The notes under the pieces: generated by a model
What the model saw: only the letters and a program-made list of their open reading frames with translations
Told to the model about the DNA's origin: nothing
Database searches by the model: none
Assembly: GCF_019175385.1 (NCBI RefSeq)
Contig: NC_083337.1
Location: forward strand, 168,467,713 to 168,531,712
DNA length: 64,000 bases
Origin: Lycium barbarum
Taxonomy: Eukaryota; Streptophyta; Magnoliopsida; Solanales; Solanaceae
Direction: 5' to 3'
Part shown: positions 54,599-64,000 of the stretch, piece by piece
Position numbering within the stretch: the first letter of the stretch is position 1
Layout of the letters: every line of letters begins with the position of its first letter
Position numbers and translations under genes: made by a program

Positions 54599-57500
54599 TC
54601 ACCAACCAGTTTTCGCTCGCTTCATCCCGCTTGAACTAAAAGGAGATAGACTACCCCTTGGTTGGGGGCTCTCTTCTCTAAAATTGTTATTCAGCAACGC
54701 AAGTTCTCTAAGCTGTTGCATTTTATATAAGTCCTGCGACTCATCCTGCAATTCCAGGCAAATGAACATGAAATTAGCAATACAATTCCTAGAAAATCTC
54801 AAAAACATAAAATGGTTATCTTCCAACTTAAGTTTTCTTACCTGCCTTTTTAAACTACTATATATTCTCAACTCTCTTAGTAAATCACCATGTCGAGTCA
54901 GACTAAGATTTTATGTTTTACGTTGAGGGAGTAGTTACATTAGACCTTTCTCCTATGGGATTCTACAAATAGATCATAAGAGATGTCCTTGTTTTGCTTT
55001 TTTGGTTCAGGATGTCCTTTTTTTTTTTTTTTGGGACAAAATAGGTCCTGATAGTTGCACAGTTGAGAAATAATCTCAGATTTTTCATGAAGAGCAAATA
55101 TTCATCACGCATCTATCAGTTGTCTGCATATGTCAACTCTTTCAGACTGTCCATTTTAATTTATGATTAAAACCCACAAGTACAAGATAATGAGTGTTTT
55201 GTCTGAAATTGCTTATAGCTGTATATGTCGGAGTCAAAATGTGCTTACCACAGGTCTGAGCAGCTCTTCAATAATTTGGCTCGCTTGTTTCAACCGTGCG
55301 TCAACTATATTGAGGGGTAATTCTGCCTCAAGTAGAACATGCAATTGCTCATTGAGGTGCTCATAACCTGGAAGGCCTCTCAGACTCTCTTCCTACAATA
55401 ATATAAGACAACCAAAAGGCATAAGTAATATAAGCCGAACACAAGCACAAGCAAAACATCCCGTGCAGAGCGGATATAAAATGGAGTACAGCGGAGGACG
55501 AAAAGCAGGACAGTGTGCAGAAAATGTCAATGGAACTTACTTTTTCAGGGTCTTTTATTGAACCCTGTCCTCTTATAAATACACGACACCCAGTAGATGC
55601 TTCCACCCGCTTCAGAGAATTACCTCGAGGTCCTAAAAGCCGCCCAACAAAGTTGAACTGTACCATGAGAAATATACTATTTAGTGCAACTGACTTCTAC
55701 TGCTTAATTAATTTGATGGAATATCAAAATCTCTTCAAGCACATCCCTCTACAGTCTACTCCATCCCTCCATCTTAAGTGAGTTACAAATTATGTCGAGT
55801 TATCACATAATTATTGGTAAAAATACCATCTATGGGAGTTGAAATTGATATTTTCAATATTACTACGTGGAGTTTAATGAATTAATGTGACATGTCTGAA
55901 ATCGTTATATGTTACACCAAATAATGCAAACTGGTAAATCCAAACTAGATACATGAAGAAATAGATGGCAACATTAAACACCATCAAGTATCAACTGTCT
56001 ACAAAGTCAGCTTACATTCGGATATCTGTCAACAGGTATATCCAAACGCAACACCCGCTTAACAACAAATGAACTTGGACTTCCTGGTGAAGCTTGCCAG
56101 TCGATGTGCCTTCCCTGTGGTCCACCTAATCTTTGCTGCAAAGCGGATTTCAGGGATATCAATACAACCAGCAACACATTAGGAGTACAAGAAAGTGAAG
56201 GATAATCATTAACTCATTTTCTATGACATTGCAACTTCATGAACCCCCCAAAAAACAAAAAAGATAGACATAATGACTGACCAAGCCCTTTCAACACATT
56301 AAAAAAGTCCTTTGCATGTTTTGAAAACTAATGAAAACCGGACATAACTAAGTGTTATCCGGTAAAGCCAAATGGAAACAGGATCGGAATACAGCGTTAT
56401 ACCAAATGAAACATGATGCCATGGTAGTATAATTACCAAACCTAAGTAGCAAGTTGCTTTTTTCTATTGTCAAATAAAGCTGTTAGAATCGAAAACTGAC
56501 TAGAACAACATACTTAAAACCGTAGACTGTTGACACCAGTGTGACTAAGGAAACACATGCTGATGTATTCAAGTCACTCTTGTTAAACGACCTATATACT
56601 ACCAGTCTGCTATTACAAGGTTCGATGATACATGTGAACTATAATAGGGGTGAAAATTGACTTAAGCTTCTCAAACAAACAAAAGAACTTTTGTAGTCCT
56701 CAGCTTCAGCGAAGAATAAGATTTAAAGATAAAACAATTATTTTAGTTCAACTTAGAAAGAGGGCATTTCAAATGTCAGTTTCTCCGGAGATGGATTTCA
56801 GCTAGCTGTATAACTTTCAGATTGCTGCCAACCCCCCTGATTTTCTAATTATAGAAATCTGAATCAGGTCATAGGGCATAATCAGACTGGCTTCTTGATG
56901 GTATGAAGTGTTAGCATAGTTTAAGAAGAAATGAAACAAGGTGTTTAAAATTCTAACTCAAGCATAAAGAGAAACTGGAAGTTGTTTCTCTCATGTGTTC
57001 CATCTTCTTCCTTCACTTTATGATTTTGCTCCTATCATGAAAATGAAGCTGTTTTCTGTTAACTAAAAATGTAATCTCTTGGCTGGCTGGAAATCTGAGT
57101 ATAGGAGAGTTGAACTCATCTTAAACAAGAGGTAAAAATCCCATTTTATTGATTTCATAGCGGAAATATTTTACGTAAGAGGTCAAGTCATCAAAAAGAA
57201 ACTCGTTAGTCTAAAAAATAGTAAAGTGAGGTTTCTTTAAATGAAAAATTATGCAGTGCCATAAGATAGCAGTTTGCACTTCGTGGTTGCTTCCTCCACT
57301 TTAAATTGCTTTCAGTTTTGTCCTTTTTCTTTCAGAAGTCCCATGGAGCTTCAGCATTGGACATGCCAAAAATTTGGCACTATCAAATTACATCTCTTTT
57401 AAAACTGTTGTTTGTCCTATATTCTTCAGTGAGTAGTAATTTTCCAAAGTAACTTAATATTCATTGATATCTTACGAAGTCGAGGCTTGCAACATAATGT

Positions 57501-59424
57501 AGACTGAAGTTAAGTCCTACTTTCTTCATTTGGAGGTACTTTCAAAGCAATAATCATGCCGGGAATTGTAATCAATTTCTCATTTCAATATGTGGTTAAG
57601 CTGAGTATAAAAAGGCATCAGATCTATAACTGGACCAAGGAGCATGGTTTTGCAACCAGAAAATTATTGGACTATGCTGAAATATTTGTTCTCTAAACAA
57701 GCATTATTGCAATTGGTCTGTCCACTGTCCTCTTGAAAAGGAAAAGATAAAGTCAGCCTAATCTTAGTCAATATGATATTAAAGAAAAAGTCACGATAAC
57801 ACAGTAATGGCTCTGAAGATCTTTGTTTAAACATTATTCTGCACTCCTTAAGTTTCCAATAATGATGAAATAAGTCACTAGGTCAACTTACTACAATTCC
57901 CATAAACTGTGTTTGTGTTTCAATGAGCATAGAAACCATGAACTAGCCCCTAGTCACAGTACACATAAGACGTCTAATAGGCAGCATTACCGAATTAGTG
58001 AAAATAAAATTTGAAAATTCTGCCTAAAGACGAGATAACATAAGCTGACCTCTTGAAAGGCATTCCATCCATTCCCATTCCAGCCACCTAAACCTTTTCC
58101 TCCAACATGTTGCATCATGTCATATGGACCCACGGGACTAGGGCTTCCACGTTGTAGTCTGTCATAGTCACTGAGTACTTGGTTGGGAATCATTCCAGAA
58201 AGTCTTAATATTTCTGTCAAAGAGATCAATACTAAAATTCGTAAATTTCTATTTGGAGAATCATAAAGCCATTAAGCAGAATAAATACCAACTTAACCAT
58301 ATTCACACAAGGAGAGACTAACCTCATACAATTTGCAATAAAGTATACTTTCTGCAACAAACATTTCTTTGAAAAATTATTAGGTTACATCCCAATCTAT
58401 AATCTACCTCTTTCAAAATGCAGTTGGACCAAAGTTTATGTGGAATACACACTTCTCAATCGACATAATAAGCTCAACGTTACCTAACAATCAATACTTG
58501 ATTTTTCTTAATTTATTCCAGTGATGATACCGCTTAATTCTCCGTTTAAGTAGTACTATTAGTTAGTAATCGTGTGGATTCTTTGCTTCTAGGGGTAGTA
58601 CTATCGGTTGCTTCATTTGCTTTTTATCTTGCTATTCTTTTGTCATATTTTTTCTCGATACCATGCTTCAAATCTTTTTCTTGTCTTTCGAGCCGAGGGT
58701 CTACCGGAAACGGCCTTTCAACCCCCACAAAGGTGGGTAAGGTTTGCGTACATTCTACCCTCCCCAGACCCCACACTACGTTGGGTATATTGTTGTTGTT
58801 GTTGATGATACTGTTTAAATAAATAAAATTTAAACAATACACATTACATATCGAGTGTTCTGAAACTTATTAAAATCTCATTTCATTTATCCTTTACCAT
58901 TACAAATCGCTTCTTTCCCAGTAGATTTGATCAAAATCTACAACTTTGTTATGAACTTTTTCCAGTCATAACCATTTGTTAAAACTAACAACAAAGAACT
59001 TCTTAACAGATTAGTACTCCTAGATTGGCAAAACAGAGTATACTAAAAGCTTATCAAGAAATGCACAACCAACTCATACATATTAAATCAGTAAATAAAA
59101 ATTCAAGAATCTATAAACAAACCTTGATTCAAGAGTCGGCTACATATTGGAAGAACTTGTGTAAAAGGTCCAAGCTTTTGCCTTTCTGCTAACAACTCTG
59201 TCAAGTACTGACTACAAGAAATTAAAAGAAAAACACCCAAAATAATAAAATTGGTTAAAGATTCAATCTTGCATAGATTTTTCAACATTAAATTTCAAAC
59301 CCCACAATCTTTAAGAAAAAATATTTGTTCATTACCTATCAACATCTTGGTTGGTCCTATTAATATGAGGAGAAACAGCTCTTGCAGGTGAGAAATTCAA
59401 GTTATGATTATACAAATTAGACAT
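54599..59424 (-). CDS. KH domain RNA-binding protein (QUAKING/STAR-like, SPIN1-like)
   Basis: Seven exons on the minus strand: 59336-59424, 59123-59211, 58050-58213, 56016-56135, 55541-55657, 55249-55392 and 54599-54745. All are GT-AG and in frame, 289 residues, as in the Arabidopsis At2g38610/At3g08620 group. These proteins bind RNA through one STAR-type KH domain and act in splicing and flowering control. It starts [24 protein letters not shown]1-like region ([17 protein letters not shown]) spans about 30-60. The KH core runs about 135-215, with GPRG at 163-166 in [24 protein letters not shown]2-like stretch and a C-terminal GMKRAKTGW follow. The start has the family N-terminus. Nothing is broken; a TS-like SINE lies upstream of exon 3 in intron 2. 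Confidence 0.94.
58687..58803 (+). mobile_element. TS-like SINE 3' part in KH-gene intron 2
   Basis: GGGTCTACCGGAAACGGCC, AAGGTTTGCGTACATTCTAC, CCCCAGACCCCACACTACG and a (GTT)n tail are the TS-type 3' end. It is antisense to the gene. The head is not clear, and the target duplication is uncertain (a TGATGATAC motif lies on both sides, far out on the left). Confidence 0.85.
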
Positions 59425-59700
59425 GAACTTGAGTTCAAGAAAAGGGTCTCTAAATAAATGTTTTGGGCAGTGATAGAAAAGGGGAAGAAAGATATCACAA
59501 GGGGTCAAGAAAGAAAGAAAAAAAATGCTTTTTTGGTTAAAAAAGAAACAAAGAAGAAAGAAGAAGTTTTGAATCAGTGAAACCCTGGAAAACAGGGGAG
59601 AAATTAATAGTGAAGTGTGTTTTTGTAGAGTTGGAGTTGGAGACTTAAATAGTTGTGGGGCATGTTCTAACCCACGTTGGCAGCAACACTTACATTTTGT
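59425..59700. other. 5' flank of the KH gene
   Basis: Holds the likely 5' untranslated leader (GA-rich, with AAGAAAGAAAG runs) and proximal promoter on the minus strand. No clear TATA box was chosen. Confidence 0.4.
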
Positions 59701-60930
59701 TCTTGTTTTTCTCTACGTAGTAAAAAGGCTCTCTATACGTAAATTACCTACCTTATGAAAAAAAATCACTTACCTCTGCTGTCAAGAAGCGTGATAGGAT
59801 GGATAGGATTTCTAGATTATTATAATTAAAGATGTGGGATTTGATTCGTGAGTATAAAAAAATGATAAAAAATGCTTTCTCTTTTAGTAGGCTTGCGCGA
59901 TAAGAATTCATATTAAGCGGGGTTAACATGAGATAAGAAACTAAAACGTTCACTTATTTTTTTTCCTGTTGTTGCCGGAATTTGTATGTATCGAAGATGT
60001 TTACCCACTTTATTATTCATTGGGTGACTTACATACTTTTAGTTTTGTCGGTCGCTTACGTACGTTTAGTTTTGTCGGTCGCTTACGCACATTTAATTTT
60101 GTCTTCATTGATCACTAGATCACACTTTTAAATGCGTAAATCGATGTTCATATCCTATAGGTATTGTAAAAGAATTTTTATACTATATAATCACCTAAAA
60201 GATTACTACAAAGCAACAAACTACTTATAACAAATAGAACTAGTTGCTTGACAAATGAAGAAATCAAATGAGAAAATGATCTCCTATGTGCATTTTTCAA
60301 TTTAAATATATGAAAATGACCCAACAAAAATTTGTTTATAGAATAGATAGGCTCTCTACTACATAAATTACCGCTTCTACCCTCCAAGTAAATTAAATCA
60401 CCTACCTTTATTGTAATAGGATGAATAGGATTCCTAGAATCTTATAAATAAAGGTGTAGGATTTGAATCATGAATATAAAAAATGCTTCCACTTTTAATA
60501 GACTTGTGCCATAAGAATCCGGATTAAGAGGGGTAAACACGAGATAAAAAATCAAAAAGATCACCGAATTTATTTTTTCTGGAATTTGTACATATGCAAG
60601 ATTTGTACCCACTTTATTACTCATTAGGTTACTAACATATTTTTATTTTTGTCGTAATTTGAATGTATTCAAAATTATACTCACTTCATTGATGACTAGG
60701 TCACACTTTTAAATGCGTAATCAATGTTCAACTCCTATAAATATTGTAAAGGAATTTTATACTATATAGTCACCTAAAAGATAGCTACAAGTAACAAACT
60801 ATTTATAACAAATAGAACTAGTTACTTGAAACATGAAGAAATCAAATGAGAAAATGATCTCCTATACACATCGTCCAATTTAAATATAAGAAAATGACCC
60901 TACAAAAATTTTGTTTATCATGTGTTCTTT
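59700..60930. repeat. Diverged tandem duplication, about 600 bp unit
   Basis: The first unit (about 59725-60350) and the second (about 60350-60930) share the same ordered landmarks: GGATGAATAGGATT-like, AAAAAATGCTTCC-like, AATGCGTAA...GATGTTCA, CTATATAATCACCTAAAAGA, AACAAATAGAACTAGTT and AATGATCTCCTAT. Differences are frequent, so the duplication is old. No gene. Confidence 0.8.
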
Positions 60931-61399
60931 TATACTGAATCACTGATCCTGTGAGAAAAAAATATATAGCTAAATTAACGCTGGTAATGAATAATGAAAT
61001 CAAATCTCTAAAATATATATTATCACTAATTATATATATAAAAAATTATATTGTAGTATAAGTTAATAATACAAACCAAAAAAACTTAACTCTCCACAAA
61101 TGCTTTTTTGCCCCTTTTTTTTTTTTTTTTTTGATAATATATCGGAAAGATTAACTCAGTGCCCTAACCGCCTTTAAGTGAAAGGGGGAATTTGCTATTT
61201 TATTTTTCAATTTCAATAGTTACGTTTTTCCTATTAAAATTGACTTTATATACATTAGTTTAGTAGAAATTTTAATATAGTAATATACTGTAATATCTAA
61301 AGCTCTATGTTTAGTGAAATACCATTTATATAAAATAAAACAACAAAGAAAAATGGGCAGAAAAACTAGAGTAATGTAGTGTTAGTAAAGTATAATTTA

Positions 61400-62117
61400 A
61401 GCTGAAGTCATCGACAGACCCCTGAACTCGTCCATTTAGACCCCTCAACTGAGACGTTGACCATCTTAACCCTCGAAAACAAGCTAAACTGTGCCATTTG
61501 AACACATCGTGCCAGCTTGGTACATGCGTGCAATACACTGCTTTAAAAGAGCGCGAGAGACCAAATTTTTCCTTTGTTAAAATTTTTAATCATTAAAAAT
61601 TAATTTTAAGAAAAAATCTATTTTAAAATCTATTTAAATAATTAAAAAAAAAACTGAAAAACCCAACCCATCCTCTCCGATATGAAAACCTAGCCCACTT
61701 CGCCGTTGCCGCCGTCGCTTCAAAATCTATTTAAACAAATCTCCGACGAAAAGCGGCACCGTTTTTTTTTTAATTATTTAAATCGATTTTGAAGTGGAGC
61801 AGTGGCAGCGGCATCGACGGCGGCGGCGAAGTGGTCTAGGTTTTCAGATCGGAGAGGATGGGTTGGGTTTTTCAGATTTTTTTTTTTAAAATTATATAAA
61901 TAGATTTTTCTTATTATTTTTTTTTTTTGACATGACTTATTTTTATTGGTCTATTTTTCCATGTCACAGCAAGTGAAGCTCACGCACCACACTTGATCTA
62001 GAATGTGTTCAAATGACACAGTTTAGCTTGTGTTCAAGGATTCAAATGGTCAACTTCTCAGTTAGAGGTCTAAATAGAATAAATGAATATATTCAGGGTC
62101 TCTCAATGACTTCAGCC
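61400..62117. mobile_element. Foldback element, Mutator-like, 718 bp
   Basis: Almost the whole element is one inverted repeat. The outer arms start GCTGAAGTCAT(C/T)GA and hold AGCTAAACTGTG; the inner arms carry CGCCG repeats and AAAACCTAG...CCACTTCGCCG. The 9-mer TATAATTTA flanks it directly (61391-61399 and 62118-62126), the size of a Mutator target duplication. Non-coding; its transcript would form a long hairpin. Confidence 0.88.
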
Positions 62118-62126
62118 TATAATTTA

Positions 62127-63938
62127 TAAACACAAGTGCAAGAGCCCAGCAGAAAGCATCTTCCAAAAAATTTAGCTGTTCCATTAAAAATGCAGAGCTA
62201 GTAAAGTGAAAAATACTTACCTGTCAATTGTCTTTTGCCATAAATTTTGTAATACACTGACGAAATTCCTGAACAACGAGCTCATGACTCCTCTTAATGG
62301 GCGCCAGTGTCATTTTCTATTCAATACTAGTACATAATATAATAGTCAATAAATTTATCATTACTCATTCCGTTTCATTTTAAGGTTTTACTTCTTTTGT
62401 ATTTTATTAAAAAGAATGTCTTTTTTAATATTTGATAATTCTATAATGTCAACATTCGACATGATTGGACCACAAGATTCAAATAATATTTTAGTACATT
62501 ATCCATCCTACGTTTAAAATCATAATATTCAAAAGTCTCCTCTATCTTCTTAAACTTCGAATTTGATCAAACTAAAACATTTAAATTGAAATATATATTA
62601 TCTATGACATCAGTGCAAAGCTTTTACCAAAACCTTACTACAAAATTAGTCTATTGAAAAATTAGATACATGAAAGACCCATATTCACATTGGGTGTTTG
62701 TACATATCAAATCAATGAATATTGAGATTCAATTTGTTTTTGTTTTTTTTACTTGCAACCGACATTTATGCATATCAAATTAATGAATGTAAGATATGTG
62801 TTTTGCATATAAGCTTCTATTTTATATACTCACATTTTTTTATCTCTTTAAATTAAAGGACTGAGTTTACTGTAACAATGAAGTGTAACTAAGTTTTTTA
62901 ACCTCATCATTTTCATTCTAATAGTAGTATATTATGGCAGATAAAGGTAGAACAATTTATAATGATATCGAAGAGCAAGCATAGGGTGGGGGAAATATGG
63001 AATATTGTGTACCCTAGCATAGGATTCCAAAGAAGGCGTGAACAGTGTACTTGAAAATTATATGACCATGCACGTTGGACAGAGACAACAATGTGTGGAT
63101 CGCAATAAAGTTCCTCATTCAGACCCTCCCACTTTCATAAATTATTCATTGAGTTTTAACTTTATATACAACAATGTAAAAGAATTCAAATCACCCAAAA
63201 TATCTATAAGTAATCCTTCACATAAAAAGTGAAATTAATAATCTTGAAAATAAGGTAAGCTATCTGCTATAACAAAAAAAATGTGACGTGATAGAGTACT
63301 CTTGTTAATTAGTGAGTAGTCGTTAAAGCACTCTTCTTAATTTCATACATGATCTTCACTTAAAAAAAAATGGAATTGGATACAAACTGTGTCGTTAATC
63401 TATTGTCATATTTTTGATAATTTATAGCTAACCCGTCGTTAAATAGAACTACCGATGAGTTTTGCTGTTTAACTAAAAAAATTGTCTGCACTAATTTGTC
63501 TTTTTTAGTAGCAAGCTTCGACAACTCTAATTGTCCTATGTTCTTGATTTTAATTGTGGAAGTGTTCAAGTTAATTTGTTCACACAGACTATTTGATACA
63601 TACTTACTAGCATAATTATCACTCTGATAACTTTGTCACGAAGGTTTATTAGATGCATATTAAGAAATGACTTCACGTTTTTTTGTCTATGTTGAAATCT
63701 AAACTCAGATCTCTCGTGATTTTTATCCACTTTATTAACCGTTGAGCCACACTCTTGTGTAGGTACTCGTCCAATGTTACTTCTAAAAATGTCCCATATC
63801 CCGTTTGTCTTAATCTTCATGTCTTATTTGTTTTGCAGATCGCCAATATGGAACGTGAACATTTTTTTCTAGTTATAAAAGTTACTTTCAAAGAGCATGT
63901 TGTATCAAGTTCCGTTTGACAGTAACTGCACCACATAA

Positions 63939-63940
<2 letters not shown>
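62127..63940. other. AT-rich intergenic DNA, no gene seen
   Basis: No supported coding frame. A minus-strand stretch near 63690-63765 (GTGGCTCAACGGTTAATAAA, then GATCTGAGTTTAGATTTC) looks like a decayed tRNA-type SINE head, too weak to call separately. Confidence 0.5.

Positions 63941-63990
<50 letters not shown>
63941..63990. repeat. AT dinucleotide microsatellite, about 25 units
   Basis: An uninterrupted (AT)25 run close to the end of the window. Confidence 0.95.
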
Positions 63991-63994
<4 letters not shown>

Positions 63995-64000
63995 TTACTA

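Overview
The window is plant nuclear DNA: AT-rich, with intron-split genes (GT-AG, AT-rich introns), many MITEs, tRNA-derived SINEs, an L1-type LINE and Ty3/gypsy-like LTR pieces. The SINE types (TS-like with a GTTG tail, Au-like, SolS-like) and the TE mix point to Solanaceae. That assignment is inference from remembered family features, not from a search.

Six plant genes can be modelled completely. PNO1 (minus, one exon, 6.6-7.2 kb) is a KH-domain ribosome-assembly factor. RPT3 (minus, six exons, 11.2-16.7 kb) is a 26S proteasome ATPase. RPL10 (plus, four exons, 23.2-25.5 kb) is a ribosomal protein. QCR8 (minus, two exons, 48.1-50.2 kb) is a subunit of respiratory complex III. A membrane-anchored PP2C phosphatase (plus, two exons) lies at 52.0-53.6 kb. 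A KH/STAR-like RNA-binding protein (minus, seven exons) lies at 54.6-59.4 kb. PNO1, RPL10 and QCR8 carry clusters of TGGGCY site II motifs just upstream, as is usual for plant ribosome and respiration genes.

The most striking structure is a direct duplication of about 4.1 kb (24073-28191 and 45721-49820). Copy A keeps a complete RPL10 but only exon 2 of QCR8. Copy B keeps a complete QCR8 but an exon-1-less, frameshifted RPL10. This is the layout expected from a tandem duplication with one breakpoint in RPL10 intron 1 and the other in QCR8 intron 1. The copies are now separated by 17.5 kb of gene fragments and transposons: a piece resembling the Apollo/SNM1 nuclease, a possible plant-mobile-domain piece, a SIN3-like N-terminus split by an L1 LINE with two intact ORFs, a long gypsy-like LTR with its primer-binding site, and a proline-rich tail. 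Each duplicate carries a private SINE whose empty site is visible in the other copy.

A second notable structure is repeated partial duplication of RPT3 exon 1. Three degraded copies, two with different internal deletions, lie in intron 1 and upstream of the gene. Three foldback elements (1.7-4.0, 21.7-23.0 and 61.4-62.1 kb) have long inverted arms and 8-9 bp flanking repeats and look Mutator-like. Several MITEs carry TAA/TTA target duplications of PIF/Harbinger type. The rest is AT-rich intergenic DNA with no gene I can support.
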